Part shown: positions 9,337 through 21,336 of the stretch, one piece after another
How positions within the stretch are numbered: the stretch's first letter is position 1
Layout of the letters: each line of letters starts with the position of its first letter
Program-made: the position numbers and the translations under genes
DNA from: Microbacterium aoyamense
GTDB lineage: Bacteria; Actinomycetota; Actinomycetes; Actinomycetales; Microbacteriaceae
NCBI RefSeq assembly: GCF_023155855.1
Contig: NZ_JAKNUT010000001.1
Coordinates: 310,001 to 374,000 of the forward strand
Length of the DNA: 64,000 nt
Direction of reading: 5' to 3'
Notes under the pieces: model-generated
Database searches by the model: none
Seen by the model: only the letters and a program-made list of their open reading frames with translations
Told to the model about the DNA's origin: nothing

Positions 9337-10596
9337 TCATTCTCCGACGACGACCTCTCGGGCGTTGAAGATGGTGTCGTCCGCCGTGACCCAACTCTCA
9401 CCGTCGAACTGCACGATCTGAGCCTCGGTGGGAGCGAATGCGTAATCCTCGCTGGTGCTGATCGCGAGTCCCGGACGCAGGACGGCCGATTCGAGATCGA
9501 GGTTGTGGATGCTGGTCTCGAGGTCTTCGACGGTGCATCCCTCCATCCCGCGCAGGGCGTCGAGCATGATCTCCGCCTGGAGCACCCCGCGGTAGAGGAG
9601 CGCGTCGTTCTCCCAGTCCTCGTCGGGTGCGTACTCGGCGAGATCGCTGTAGACGACCTTGGGGTTGTCATCGCCCCACTGCGGGTCAGCCACGTCCTTC
9701 AGCACGGCGACGCTCAGCACGCCCGTCGCTGCCTCGACGCCGGCGGGCTTCAGCCCGGTCTCGATCTGTCCGCCCTCGGTCGAGACGACCTGCAGGGGCG
9801 TCCAGCCGATCTCGTACGCCTTCTTGATCGCGGCGGGGACGAATGTGCCCGCACCGTAGTTGAGGAAGACATCCGCGCCCGAGTCCTTGAGCGCGATGAT
9901 CTGCGAGTCGACGTTGCCGGCGCTCAGGTCGTAGGCCTGTGCACTGACGATCTCGGCGCCCGTCCCCTCGAACGCGGCGGTGTAGTTGCGGAGCATGTCC
10001 TCGCCGTAGCCGTTGTTCTGGTACAGGATGCCGATCTTGGCGTCGGGCTTCTCCTTGAGGATGTACTGGGCCGCGACCCCGGCCTGGAAGCCGTACTGCA
10101 TGATCGCGCCGAACAGGTCGGGGCTGTTGATCTCCTGGAACTGGTCGGAGCCGGTGTCGACCTGCAGCAGCGGGATGTTGACCGACTGCAGGTACTCGCG
10201 CGCCGCGAGCGCGTTGGATGTTCCGAAGACGCCGTAGGTCGAGAAGATGTTGTCGCGCTCGACCAGGGTGCGCACGTTCCGCGCCGTCCGAGCGGGCTCG
10301 TAGCCGTCGTCGAGGTAGGTGTAGTTGATGGTGCGGGTCTTGCCGTCCGCGCTCTCCACTCCGCCGTCGGCGTTCGCCTTCTCGAAGACGGCCTCGGCGG
10401 CGTGGGCGAGCGAGCCGTAGATCGCCGCGGGCCCACTCAGGGGGAGGCTTCCTCCCAGGTTGATCTCGGTGTCGGTGATCCCCGGGGAGCACGCCTCGCC
10501 CGAGGGATCCACCGGGGTGTCACCCCCACGCGCGGAGCAGGCGGAGAGGACGACGGCACAGCAGGCCACGGCGACGATCGCTCGCGTTCTTTTCAT
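9337..10596 (-). CDS. ABC transporter substrate-binding lipoprotein (LivK type)
   Basis: A 419-residue periplasmic-binding-protein-like lipoprotein. Residues 1-19 are a signal peptide and LSAC supplies the lipidated Cys20. The mature part opens ITDTEINLGGSLPLSGP, the usual type-I (Peripla_BP_6) start, and includes RTLVERDNIFSTYGVFG. It is the first gene of the importer operon and lies about 60 bases downstream of the predicted transcription start of the GntR-controlled promoter at 10664-10693. The ligand cannot be read from sequence. The surrounding aconitase, PrpB and PrpD genes argue for an organic acid or lactone instead of leucine or valine. Confidence 0.9.
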   Translation of the reverse strand: MKRTRAIVAVACCAVVLSACSARGGDTPVDPSGEACSPGITDTEINLGGSLPLSGPAAIYGSLAHAAEAVFEKANADGGVESADGKTRTINYTYLDDGYEPARTARNVRTLVERDNIFSTYGVFGTSNALAAREYLQSVNIPLLQVDTGSDQFQEINSPDLFGAIMQYGFQAGVAAQYILKEKPDAKIGILYQNNGYGEDMLRNYTAAFEGTGAEIVSAQAYDLSAGNVDSQIIALKDSGADVFLNYGAGTFVPAAIKKAYEIGWTPLQVVSTEGGQIETGLKPAGVEAATGVLSVAVLKDVADPQWGDDNPKVVYSDLAEYAPDEDWENDALLYRGVLQAEIMLDALRGMEGCTVEDLETSIHNLDLESAVLRPGLAISTSEDYAFAPTEAQIVQFDGESWVTADDTIFNAREVVVGE

Positions 10597-10663
10597 GGTG
10601 ATTCCCCTTTGAATCGGAAGGCATCGCTGGTGTTCGGGAGAGCATGTTTCTTGGATTGTTCGA

Positions 10664-10689
10664 ATGCTAATGACGGCGGGATGACCTCG

Positions 10690-10713
<24 letters not shown>
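10664..10713 (-). promoter_or_regulatory. GntR-type operator and promoter of the LIV/PDH operon
   Basis: Reading the minus strand, the dyad core GCCAACATGTCGAC (10713-10700) is followed after 6 bases by the -35 box TTGACG (10693-10688), an 18-base spacer and the -10 box TAGCAT (10669-10664). The same order and spacing recur at 13603, 20117 and 21337. The operator and -35 lie inside the last codons of the upstream aconitase gene, whose stop is at 10690-10692. A repressor bound here would touch RNA polymerase at -35. Confidence 0.78.
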
Positions 10714-13545
<2,832 letters not shown>

Positions 13546-13602
13546 CGTCTCTCCTCCTGGCTCCGGGCCGTGCGACGACGCGTCGATCCGGAGCCTGGGG
13601 TG

Positions 13603-13684
13603 ATGCTATGCACCGACGACGGTGCGCGTCAAGATTTTGTCGACATGTTGGCGAAACGCCTATCGCGACTTTGCCGACAAAACG
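13603..13684 (-). promoter_or_regulatory. Promoter of acnA with GntR-type operator, divergent from gntR
   Basis: On the minus strand the dyad core (13652-13639) is followed after 6 bases by TTGACG (13632-13627), 18 bases and TAGCAT (13608-13603). A second related site, ACTTTGCCGACAAAA, lies at 13668-13682 on the plus strand just before the gntR gene, so the regulator probably also controls itself. The plus-strand TAAACT near 13687 may be the gntR -10 box. Confidence 0.75.
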
Positions 13685-13783
13685 ACTAAACTGACCGCGA
13701 TACGATGCGACCACTACCGAACGAATCGGCAAAGGAGCCCGGACGCTCCTCGGGTTGTGGCGTCATCGACGTCGGGAGGCGAC

Positions 13784-14491
13784 ATGGCGGGCGTGCGACT
13801 GGCCGGTGAACGTGTGTCTTTGAAAGACCTCGCCTACCGATCACTTCGGTCGGCGGTCGTGGATCTTCAGCTTGCGCCTGGCGAGACCGTGACGGAGGAG
13901 GGACTCGCGTCCGGACTCGGCGTGAGCCGATCGATCCTGCGTGAGACGATGCAGCAGCTGCACACTGACGGGCTGCTCGTCCGCCTCCCCAACGGTCGAC
14001 TTCGCGTGAGTCCGACGAGTGTCGAGGAGGTGCACAATCTCTACATCGTTCGATCAGCCCTCGCTCGCGTCGCCGTCGAGGAGGCCGTGACCCGGCTCAC
14101 AGACGACGATCTCGAGCTCCTCCGCGACGCCTTGGACCAGTTCCGGACGGATTCGGGTATCGACGACACGAGCACCCTCGTTCGCTCGGGTACACGGTTT
14201 CACGACCTGATCTTCGAGATCGCCGGCAACCCCGTGACGATCGCCGTGATGAACGTCATCCAGCCCCGGCTCGACCGCTATCGCCACATCAGCGTCGAAT
14301 CGATCGAGGGTCGCCCCGGCCGATCGCTCGGTGAGCTCGAACGGGTGTTCGCGGCTTTCGAGGCCGGAGACGCCGCCGCCGCCGTCGAGGCGATGTCGGC
14401 GCACATCGCCGAGTCCGAGCTCGCAGTCGTCGCCGCGCTGACGACGAGCGAGCCGGACGCCGAGACATCCACCGACGACTCGGTGGAGTAG
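13784..14491 (+). CDS. GntR family (FCD) transcriptional regulator of the polycarboxylate/lactone regulon
   Basis: A 235-residue regulator. The N-terminal winged helix-turn-helix (about 12-75) contains LAYRSLRSAVVDLQLAPGETVTEEGLA and GVSRSILRETMQQL. The C-terminal helical FCD domain (about 85-220) holds acidic and His residues (FHDLIF, MSAHIAESE) of the kind that bind metal and effector. ATG 13784 is chosen for its GGGAGG SD 4 bases upstream; the longer open frame from 13622 would translate the operator itself. It sits between divergent acnA and the lyase operon, and four near-identical dyads precede every minus-strand unit of the cluster, so it is the obvious candidate repressor. The effector is unknown. 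Confidence 0.9.
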   Translation: MAGVRLAGERVSLKDLAYRSLRSAVVDLQLAPGETVTEEGLASGLGVSRSILRETMQQLHTDGLLVRLPNGRLRVSPTSVEEVHNLYIVRSALARVAVEEAVTRLTDDDLELLRDALDQFRTDSGIDDTSTLVRSGTRFHDLIFEIAGNPVTIAVMNVIQPRLDRYRHISVESIEGRPGRSLGELERVFAAFEAGDAAAAVEAMSAHIAESELAVVAALTTSEPDAETSTDDSVE

Positions 14492-14500
14492 CCGGCGCCG

Positions 14501-15343
14501 CTATCCCGCCTCCTGGGACGGACTCCTTTCGACCGCGCGCCCGGGGGAGTTCGACCACGCGCTCCACGAGCCGGGGAAGAGGGATGCATCGATCCGCAGC
14601 TCCGACAGCACGAGGACTACTTGCGCGGCCGTCAGACCGGACCCGCAGTACACCCCGACGGGTTGGTCGCCGATTATCCCTACCTCCGCGAACAGGGTAC
14701 GCAGAGCGGCGTGATCCTTCACCCTGCCTTCTTCGTCGAGGAGGGTGGTGCTCGGCACGCTGATCGCCCCAGGGATGTGACCGGCGATCGGGTCGATCGG
14801 CTCGACCTCGCCCCGATAGCGCTCGGAAGCACGTGCGTCGATGAGAACGCCGATGCTGGGCAGAGCGGCCGCCTGATCCATCGTGAGCACTCCGGCATCC
14901 TCGCTCTCGAGTTCCACCGTTCCGGGCGCGATCACCACCTCGCCAGACTCCAGTCGACCCCCGGCGCGCCTCCAGGCCGCCAGCCCTCCGTCGAGCACTC
15001 GGACGTCCACGCCCGCGCGGCTGAGCAGCCACCAAGCGCGCGCCGCCCCGAGGCCGGTGCCCGCGTCGTAGGCGACTACGGCTTCGTCGCCCCGGAGTCC
15101 CCAGCGTCTGGCCGAAGCCTGCAAGTCCTCCTGTGAAGGAAGGGGATGCCGGCCTTCGTCCGGCTCGCCGGGGCGAGACAGTTCGTTCTCGAGGTCGACC
15201 CACACCGCTCCCGGGATGTGCCCGGACAGATAAGCGGAGCGGCCATTCGTCTCCGCGAGGCTCCAGCGGACGTCCAACAGCCGCACGGGGTTTCGCGCAG
15301 CCATCAGGTCAGCGAGTTGAGCAGCGGAGATCAGGCGGCTCAC
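14501..15343 (-). CDS. Sulfurtransferase with two rhodanese domains (SseA type)
   Basis: A 280-residue tandem rhodanese protein. Domain 1 (about 5-120) includes LLDVRWSL and YLSGHIPGAVWVDLENELS. Domain 2 (about 150-270) has LIDARASERYRGEVEPIDPIAGHIPGA and the active-site loop YCGSGLTAA with the catalytic Cys. This architecture is typical of thiosulfate or 3-mercaptopyruvate sulfurtransferases. The start is GTG at 15343, overlapping the stop of the lyase gene (GTGA). It is the last gene of the MBL-ALDH-PrpD-PrpB operon. Its part in the pathway is unclear; it may repair the iron-sulfur cluster of the aconitase, which is speculation. Confidence 0.87.
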   Translation of the reverse strand: MSRLISAAQLADLMAARNPVRLLDVRWSLAETNGRSAYLSGHIPGAVWVDLENELSRPGEPDEGRHPLPSQEDLQASARRWGLRGDEAVVAYDAGTGLGAARAWWLLSRAGVDVRVLDGGLAAWRRAGGRLESGEVVIAPGTVELESEDAGVLTMDQAAALPSIGVLIDARASERYRGEVEPIDPIAGHIPGAISVPSTTLLDEEGRVKDHAALRTLFAEVGIIGDQPVGVYCGSGLTAAQVVLVLSELRIDASLFPGSWSAWSNSPGRAVERSPSQEAG

Positions 15344-16257
15344 GAGGCCTCGGAATGTTCGCGCCGCACGTGAAAGTCGAACACGTTCTGGTCGAAGCGA
15401 CTGTAGCCCTGGTAGTCGATGAGGTCGTAGAGGTCGGCGCGGTGCTGCATCTCGTCCAGTTTCGACGTCAGGTGCCCGTCCTCGACGAGCGTGTCGAGGG
15501 CACGGGATGCCGCGCCCATCCCGATGCGCAGGAGCGACACGGGCCACACGACGATGTTCACGCCGACATCGCGGAGCTGGTCGACGGAGAAGAGCTCCGA
15601 CTTGCCGAACTCGGTCACGTTCGCGAGCATCGGCACATCGACCGCGGCGCGCATCGCCGCGAACTCCTCGAGTGACCGCATCGCCTCGGGGAAGAGCGCG
15701 TCTGCGCCGGCATCGACGAGGGCCTTCGCGCGATCGATCGCCGCGTCGAGTCCGTCCACGGCGCGGATGTCGGTCCGCGCCATGATGAGGAAGTTCGGGT
15801 CGCGCCGCCCGTCCACCGCGGCGCGGACGCGCTTGACAGCCGTATCGGCATCGACGACAGACTTGCCGTCGAGGTGGCCGCACCGCTTGGGGTTGACCTG
15901 ATCCTCGATGTGCATGCCCGACAGCCCCGCGTCCTCGAACGTCTGGACCGTCCGGGCGACGTTCATGGGCTCGCCGAAACCCGTGTCGGCGTCGATGATC
16001 GTAGGCAGGTCGGTCATCCTCGTGATCTGCTGCCCTCGTGCAGCGACCTCGGTGAGAGTGGTCAGCCCGATGTCGGGAAGCCCAAGATCAGCCGATATCA
16101 CAGCGCCCGAGATGTACACGCCGTCGAACCCCTTGCTCTCGATGAGGCGTGCTCCAAGGGGGCTCGGCGCCCCTGGGAATCGCAGGAGATCACCGGAGGC
16201 GAGTCGCTCGCGCAAGATGCGACGTTTCTCGGCGGCCAGGACGTTTGAGTAGAGCAT
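15340..16257 (-). CDS. prpB: Methylisocitrate lyase family protein (PrpB-like)
   Basis: A 305-residue member of the isocitrate lyase/PEP mutase superfamily. The hallmark PKRCGHLDGK places the catalytic Cys at 126, and DADTGFGE (about 90-97) is the metal- and oxoacid-binding loop. PrpB cleaves 2-methylisocitrate to pyruvate and succinate; relatives split 2,3-dimethylmalate or oxaloacetate, so the exact substrate is open. Start ATG 16257. It lies 32 bases after prpD and overlaps the sulfurtransferase. The pyruvate it should release fits the PDH E1 gene in the same regulon. No prpC (methylcitrate synthase) is found in the window. Confidence 0.9.
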   Translation of the reverse strand: MLYSNVLAAEKRRILRERLASGDLLRFPGAPSPLGARLIESKGFDGVYISGAVISADLGLPDIGLTTLTEVAARGQQITRMTDLPTIIDADTGFGEPMNVARTVQTFEDAGLSGMHIEDQVNPKRCGHLDGKSVVDADTAVKRVRAAVDGRRDPNFLIMARTDIRAVDGLDAAIDRAKALVDAGADALFPEAMRSLEEFAAMRAAVDVPMLANVTEFGKSELFSVDQLRDVGVNIVVWPVSLLRIGMGAASRALDTLVEDGHLTSKLDEMQHRADLYDLIDYQGYSRFDQNVFDFHVRREHSEAS

Positions 16258-16289
16258 CGAGCAGTCCTCTCTCGGCGCGTGTCGACCGG

Positions 16290-17708
16290 CTAGGCCTGAA
16301 CCCGCGCAGCTCGGATCGGATCCAACATCGCGGAAAGGTCGTCGAGCTTCTCGATGTCGGCGATCGCCGCCTTCACCTCGGCTGCAGCCTCGTCGCCGAT
16401 GGCGCGCCCGGCGAGGATGTCGTACTTCGCCTCGATGTCGCCCTCGGCGGGCGGGTTCTCGGCGGTGCCGCGGCGGTGCCAGATCTCGCGACGATGACGG
16501 GCGCCGTCGCGCGTCGTCACCTCGACGACGGCCGCATGCCGGGCAGCGCGGCCGCGACGCACGATCTCGTCGTCGGTGCGTGCGCTGATCCTTCCGATGA
16601 ACTCGATGATCCGAGGATCGTTCAGCAGCTCCTCGCGATACTGATCGATGAACGCGTCGCCTTCGAGTGCGACGGCCGCGAGGCCGTAGAACAGGTTCAT
16701 CTGCGCGGCGGTCACACCCTGGGCGGCATACTCCCACGCGCAGTGGACCATCGTGAGCTCGCCGAGCCCCACGTCCACGTGCGCGATGTCGGCCTCCGTC
16801 AGCCTCTCGTCCCGCATGATCGACCTCAGCCCGTCGAGCGAGGTCTGGATGCTCGCGACCGTCGCATACGGCTTGTAGTAGTTGTTCTCGGTCTCCCACG
16901 TCTCACCGAGCCCGCGGAGCAGATCGTCAGGTGTGGGGGCACCGCTGATCGCCGACAGGAATCCTCCGAATCCGGCTTCGACGACGTTCTGGATGCCGGT
17001 GAACCCGCGCTCCGCAAGGAGGGCGCCGTAGACGCCGGACTGCGCCGCGCGTCCGGAGTGGAGGCGTTTGACCATCGCCCCCTCCTGCGCCGCCATGAGG
17101 CCTGCCGCCTGCGTGCCGGCCACGCCGATCGCATCGAGCATGCCGCGCGCATCGAGTCCGATGATCCGGCCGGCCGTGGCCGCCGCCGCGAACGGCCCGA
17201 CGACTCCCTGCGGGTGGAAGCCGCGGAAGAAGAGGGCAGGGAATCCCGCCATGCCGACTCGGCAACCGACTTCGTAGCCCGCGACGGCCGCGGTCACGAG
17301 ATCCTTGCCCGAGACGGCGTCCCTGGACTCGGCGACGGCGAGCGCCGTCGGCCAGATCATCGAACCCGGATGGAAGCCGGCATCGCGATGCGTCTCGTCG
17401 AGCTCGAAGGCGTGCCCAGCCATCGCATTCGCGAGGGCGGCGAGGGCGGGCGAGGTGCGCTCCGCCGAGCCGAACACCGTCGACACGCCTCGCGCGCCCT
17501 CGGCCTCGACCATGTCCTGCACCAGCCGCGACCACGGCAGTGTGGAGCCGAACAGAGCCACCCCGACGTTGTCGAGCATCAGGAGCTTCGCGAAGCGGAC
17601 GGTGCGGTCGGGAATGTCGTCGAACGTCAGCCCCGCAGCGAATTCGGCGAGGATCGCCGTGCCGTTCTCGGGCGAATCCTCATGAACCACGACACCTTGA
17701 CCACTCAT
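16290..17708 (-). CDS. MmgE/PrpD family dehydratase
   Basis: A 472-residue protein of the 2-methylcitrate dehydratase superfamily, which also contains cis-aconitate decarboxylase. Supporting segments are FELDETHRDAGFHPGSMIWPTALA near residue 105-130, GFHPQGVVGPFAAA near 165, and KPYATVASIQTSLDGL near 285. In the classical route it would dehydrate methylcitrate before aconitase hydrates the product and PrpB cleaves it. An SD-like AGAGGTCTCCT precedes the ATG. It is 45 bases downstream of the aldehyde dehydrogenase and 32 upstream of prpB. True substrate may differ because no synthase is present. Confidence 0.9.
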   Translation of the reverse strand: MSGQGVVVHEDSPENGTAILAEFAAGLTFDDIPDRTVRFAKLLMLDNVGVALFGSTLPWSRLVQDMVEAEGARGVSTVFGSAERTSPALAALANAMAGHAFELDETHRDAGFHPGSMIWPTALAVAESRDAVSGKDLVTAAVAGYEVGCRVGMAGFPALFFRGFHPQGVVGPFAAAATAGRIIGLDARGMLDAIGVAGTQAAGLMAAQEGAMVKRLHSGRAAQSGVYGALLAERGFTGIQNVVEAGFGGFLSAISGAPTPDDLLRGLGETWETENNYYKPYATVASIQTSLDGLRSIMRDERLTEADIAHVDVGLGELTMVHCAWEYAAQGVTAAQMNLFYGLAAVALEGDAFIDQYREELLNDPRIIEFIGRISARTDDEIVRRGRAARHAAVVEVTTRDGARHRREIWHRRGTAENPPAEGDIEAKYDILAGRAIGDEAAAEVKAAIADIEKLDDLSAMLDPIRAARVQA

Positions 17709-17753
17709 AGGAGACCTCTTCTCACTGGATGGGTATAGAACGCGCTGAGGCGT

Positions 17754-19223
17754 TCAGATCTTGACTTGGAACGGATCGCGCTCGAGGTCGGAGTAATCGA
17801 GCATCACGTTCTTGACGTACGTGTACTCCTCGATCGCGTCCTCACCGCGTTCACGTCCGTAGCCGCTGCGCTTGACACCGCCGAACGGGGCCTGCGCTGC
17901 GTTGCTGCGGTAGGTATTCACCCAGACGACGCCGGCATCGAGCGAGTCGATGAGGCGGTGGGCGCGCGAGATGTTCTGCGTCCACACACCCGCGACCAGG
18001 CCGAACTCGGTCGCGTTGGCGATCCTGATCGCGTCGGCCTCATCCGTGAAGGGGAGGATCGACAGCACCGGCCCGAAGATCTCCTCCTGAGCGATGCGCA
18101 TGTCCTCGGTCACGTGGCCGAACACCGTGGGCTCGATGAACAGGCCCCGATTGAGCTCCCCGCCGCTCGCGGGCCCGCCGCCTGCCACGACCGTCGCGCC
18201 CTGCTCGCGGCCGACCTCCATGAGCGCGAGGATGCGGTCGTACTGCGGCCGGTTGGCGATCGGACCCATCTCGGTCGCCGGGTTCTTCGGATCGCCGACC
18301 TTGATCCTGCCGGCGAGCTCTCCGAGCGCGGTGAGGACCTGGTCGTAGACGCCCTGCTGCACGAGCAGACGCGAACCGGCCACGCACGTCTGGCCCGCGG
18401 CCGCGAAGATGCCCGCCACCGCCCCGGGGATCGCCTTGTCGAGATTCGCGTCGTCGAAGATGATGTTGGGCGACTTGCCGCCAAGCTCGAGCGTGACCGG
18501 GATCGTGCGGATCGCGGCGTTGGCGGCGATGCGCGAACCCGTGCCCGAGCCGCCCGTGAAGCTGATGATGTCGATGCCGGGATGACGCGTGAGGTAGTCG
18601 CCGACCGCGCCGTCGCCGTTCACCACGTTGATGACCCCCGGCGGGAAGCCCACGTCGAGTGCGAGCTTGGCGAAGTCGCACGTCGTGTACGACCCGTGCT
18701 CGGACGGCTTGACGACCACCGTGTTGCCCGCCGCGAGTGCAGCGGGAAGCTTGTTGGCGAGTGCCGCGATCGGCGAGTTCCAGGGCGTGATGAGAGCCGC
18801 GACGCCGTAGGGCTCGCGGACCGTGTAGTCGAACATGCCCGGCTTGTCGAGGGGGATCGTCCGGCCGTAGATCTTGTCGGCGCAGCCCGCGAAGAAGCGC
18901 AGGTTGCGGGCCGTGAAGTGCATCTGGGTCGTCGTCTCGCGGATGATCTTGCCGTTGTCGGTGGTCTCCAGGTCGGCGAGGCGCGCGGCATCCTTCTCCA
19001 CCGCGTCGGCCAGCGCATTCATGAGGCGTGCGCGCTCGACGCCCGGCGTCTTGCGCCACGTCGACACGAAGCACTCCCGCGCCGCGGCCACGGCAGCGTC
19101 CACGTCGGCCGTCGTCGCCTGGGCGACGGTCGCCCACGTCTCGCCGGTGAAGGGGTTGACCGCGTCGAAATGCACGTCGGAGTCGACGAGATCCGCTCCG
19201 ATCACCATGCGGGCCACGTTCAT
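17754..19223 (-). CDS. NAD(P)-dependent aldehyde dehydrogenase
   Basis: A 489-residue aldehyde dehydrogenase. The general base is Glu246 in LELGGKSPN and the nucleophile is Cys280 in AAGQTCVAGSR; the Rossmann region has TPWNSPIAALANKLPAALAAGN. Length is normal. It overlaps the MBL gene by four bases (ATGA). With a lactonase upstream and a hydroxyacid dehydrogenase in the same regulon, it could oxidise a semialdehyde to a dicarboxylate, like the blcABC lactone pathway of Agrobacterium; that comparison is by analogy only. Confidence 0.92.
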   Translation of the reverse strand: MNVARMVIGADLVDSDVHFDAVNPFTGETWATVAQATTADVDAAVAAARECFVSTWRKTPGVERARLMNALADAVEKDAARLADLETTDNGKIIRETTTQMHFTARNLRFFAGCADKIYGRTIPLDKPGMFDYTVREPYGVAALITPWNSPIAALANKLPAALAAGNTVVVKPSEHGSYTTCDFAKLALDVGFPPGVINVVNGDGAVGDYLTRHPGIDIISFTGGSGTGSRIAANAAIRTIPVTLELGGKSPNIIFDDANLDKAIPGAVAGIFAAAGQTCVAGSRLLVQQGVYDQVLTALGELAGRIKVGDPKNPATEMGPIANRPQYDRILALMEVGREQGATVVAGGGPASGGELNRGLFIEPTVFGHVTEDMRIAQEEIFGPVLSILPFTDEADAIRIANATEFGLVAGVWTQNISRAHRLIDSLDAGVVWVNTYRSNAAQAPFGGVKRSGYGRERGEDAIEEYTYVKNVMLDYSDLERDPFQVKI

Positions 19224-20023
19224 GCGTTCTCCTTCTTCTTCGTCAGGTCGAAGCAGTCCTTCGCGACTTCCTCGTATCTGCGGAGCACGGCCGGATCGTG
19301 ACCGGGCACCAGGTCATAGCCGGGGCGCGCGTCGAGCTCACGCAGCCCGTCGTAGGAGTGCAGCATCTTCTCCATGTCGGTGAACGCGACGAACGGGCGG
19401 TTGAGCAGTCCCTCGTCGTAGTAGTGCATCGTGTCGGAGGCGAGGACGACAGTTCCGTCGGGGTGGTCGATCTCGGTCACGAGTGATCCCGGTGTGTGGC
19501 CCGGGAAGCACGTCACCCGCACACCCGTCGTGCCGATCTCGGCGCTGTCGTCGACGAGCACGAGCCGGCCCTCCTCCTTCAGAGCCTCCACCTGCCGGAC
19601 CTCACGGTCCTCGACGGTCCACGAGAACGCGGTGTTGTCGCGGAACGGCCCCGTCCAGTACTCGAATTCGGCGCGCCCCATGTAGAAGGTCGCATTCGGG
19701 AAGAGGTGGATGTTGCCGACGTGGTCGAAGTGCATGTGACTGAGGATGACGTGCTGCACCTCCTCGGGCTCCACACCCATCCGCTGAAGGAGCGTGGTCG
19801 GCGGCGTTTCGATCCAGCGGTTGCGGATCGGGCCGAGGTGCTCGGCGAATCCGCAGTCGACGACCACCGACTCCCCGCCGGCTCTGATGAGCCAGAAGAA
19901 GTAGTCCATGCCGATCGTCGAGTCGGGTTCGTGGTACAGATCGTGGCGGTAGTACGCCTCGCCCGCAGTGGCTTCGGGCCGCGATGCGTAGTGCAGCGCG
20001 AAGACCGACGTGTCGTCTGACAT
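19220..20023 (-). CDS. MBL-fold hydrolase, lactonase-like (AHL/gamma-lactone lactonase family)
   Basis: A 267-residue metallo-beta-lactamase-fold enzyme. The dinuclear zinc motif is HMHFDH at 96-101, and further ligands are likely in FPGHTPGS and LASDTMHY. The overall layout resembles AttM/AiiA-type lactonases. It opens the operon, with SD GAGGAG before the ATG, and lies about 90 bases downstream of the GntR-controlled promoter at 20117-20146. A lactone ring-opening step at the head of a catabolic operon would fit import of a lactone of a polycarboxylic acid. The substrate is inferred, not shown; quorum quenching is less likely given the gene context. Confidence 0.82.
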   Translation of the reverse strand: MSDDTSVFALHYASRPEATAGEAYYRHDLYHEPDSTIGMDYFFWLIRAGGESVVVDCGFAEHLGPIRNRWIETPPTTLLQRMGVEPEEVQHVILSHMHFDHVGNIHLFPNATFYMGRAEFEYWTGPFRDNTAFSWTVEDREVRQVEALKEEGRLVLVDDSAEIGTTGVRVTCFPGHTPGSLVTEIDHPDGTVVLASDTMHYYDEGLLNRPFVAFTDMEKMLHSYDGLRELDARPGYDLVPGHDPAVLRRYEEVAKDCFDLTKKKENA

Positions 20024-20116
20024 CTTTGTCTCCTCTTGCGCTCCCGGTGCTGTCGGGACCGCGTGGCGGTGTCGATCAGCGGAGGACTCGATTGGCCGTC
20101 TCCGGGGTCGATCCCG

Positions 20117-20166
20117 ATGCTAGTGAGGGCGTCGCGCGTTCGTCAATACTTTGTCGACATGTTGGC
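20117..20166 (-). promoter_or_regulatory. GntR-type operator and promoter of the lactonase-to-sulfurtransferase operon
   Basis: The dyad core (20166-20153, GCCAACATGTCGAC on the minus strand) is followed after 6 bases by TTGACG (20146-20141), 18 bases, then TAGCAT (20122-20117). The MBL gene starts at 20023. The spacing is identical to the sites at 10664 and 13603. Confidence 0.78.
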
Positions 20167-20240
20167 GAAACCCGTGGACGGCCCCGCACGCACGCGCCCG
20201 TCGCCGCTCGGGAGGGGCGTGCGCGGGCGACGGACCGCGC

Positions 20241-21131
20241 TCAGTCCAGCTCGGATCCGTTCTGCCCCCACTGCTCGTACATCCGCAGGATCGCGACGAT
20301 GTCCTTGCCCGCCTGACCTTCTACACGGGCCATCGCGTAGAGGTCCCGCGCCAGCGATGCCGTCGGAACCGGCATCTGCCGCGACCGCGCGAGCTGCTGC
20401 GCGAGCGCCAGATCCTTCTCGCCGAGCTCGATCGAAAAGCCGGGTTCGAAATCGCCGGCCAGCGCCTTGGGGAACCGCTTCGTGAAGTGGCTGGACGTCC
20501 CCCCGCTCTGAGAGAGGATGCCGTAGAGCACATGCGGATCGACGCCCGCCGTGACGCCGAGCGCGAATGCCTCCGCGGCGACGAGCACGTTGCCCATGCC
20601 CATCATGTTGTTGACGATCTTCGTGATCTTGCCCGAGCCGAGGTCGCCGGTCCTGCGCGTCGTGCCGACGAGCGCCAGGGTGTCGGCGATGCTCTCCACC
20701 ACCTCGTCGTCGCCACCCACGAGCAGGGTCAGCGTGCCCGCGCGCGCCTCGCCCGGTCCGCCGCTGACGGGGGAATCGACGACCCCGATTCCTCGCTCGC
20801 TCGCGGCCGCTCCCAGTGCGCGCATCGTGTCGGGGTCGATCGTGCTCAACTCCACCAGTACCGCGCCGGGATCCGCGAAGGCGATGATGCCGTCCGTGCC
20901 CAGCCAGACGCGGCGCACGATGTCGGAGTTGGGCAGGCTCGTGAAGACGACCGACGCACCGCGGACCGCGTCCTCGAGCGTCGACGTGGCAGTCACGCCC
21001 TCGGCGGCGACCCTCGCGCGGGCCGCGGGATCGAGGTCGAAGCCCCGGACCTCCACATCGGCGGCCTCGCTCAGGCGGATCGCGGCCGACCCTCCCATGA
21101 GACCGAGTCCCACCACTGCAATGTGCGACAT
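20241..21131 (-). CDS. NAD-dependent beta-hydroxyacid dehydrogenase (3-hydroxyisobutyrate dehydrogenase family)
   Basis: A 296-residue enzyme. The Rossmann motif VVGLGLMGGSAAIRL (6-20) is followed by FDLDP, the substrate loop has DSPVSGGPGEARAGTL (119-134), and the catalytic Lys171 lies in KITKIVNNMM. The family oxidises 3-hydroxy acids such as 3-hydroxyisobutyrate, tartronate semialdehyde or gamma-hydroxybutyrate. It is a single-gene unit with its own GntR-site promoter at 21337-21365. It probably supplies the semialdehyde used by the aldehyde dehydrogenase of the same regulon. Confidence 0.9.
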   Translation of the reverse strand: MSHIAVVGLGLMGGSAAIRLSEAADVEVRGFDLDPAARARVAAEGVTATSTLEDAVRGASVVFTSLPNSDIVRRVWLGTDGIIAFADPGAVLVELSTIDPDTMRALGAAASERGIGVVDSPVSGGPGEARAGTLTLLVGGDDEVVESIADTLALVGTTRRTGDLGSGKITKIVNNMMGMGNVLVAAEAFALGVTAGVDPHVLYGILSQSGGTSSHFTKRFPKALAGDFEPGFSIELGEKDLALAQQLARSRQMPVPTASLARDLYAMARVEGQAGKDIVAILRMYEQWGQNGSELD

Positions 21132-21336
21132 CTCGTCACCCTTCGTCGTCGTCTGGCGCGCGATCGATCGGCTCCGTCGCGCTCACCTCACCCTGCCGCT
21201 TCCGGCGCCGGTCCGCGATGCGATCCTCGGGCTCGGGCCGCCTCGTCCATCACGTTCGCTTCCTCGCTGCGCGTCATCGCGGTCAGGATCGTCTCCCACT
21301 CTCGGCGAGGGTCGTCGGGCTCTGCGGGTACACAGG

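Noticed and set aside
13622..13783. N-terminal extension of the GntR gene
   Set aside because: It would translate the operator; homology and SD support ATG at 13784.
19220..20023. Quorum-quenching AHL lactonase
   Set aside because: The MBL fold fits, but no LuxI/LuxR gene is near and the gene is locked into a catabolic regulon; kept as lactonase-like only.
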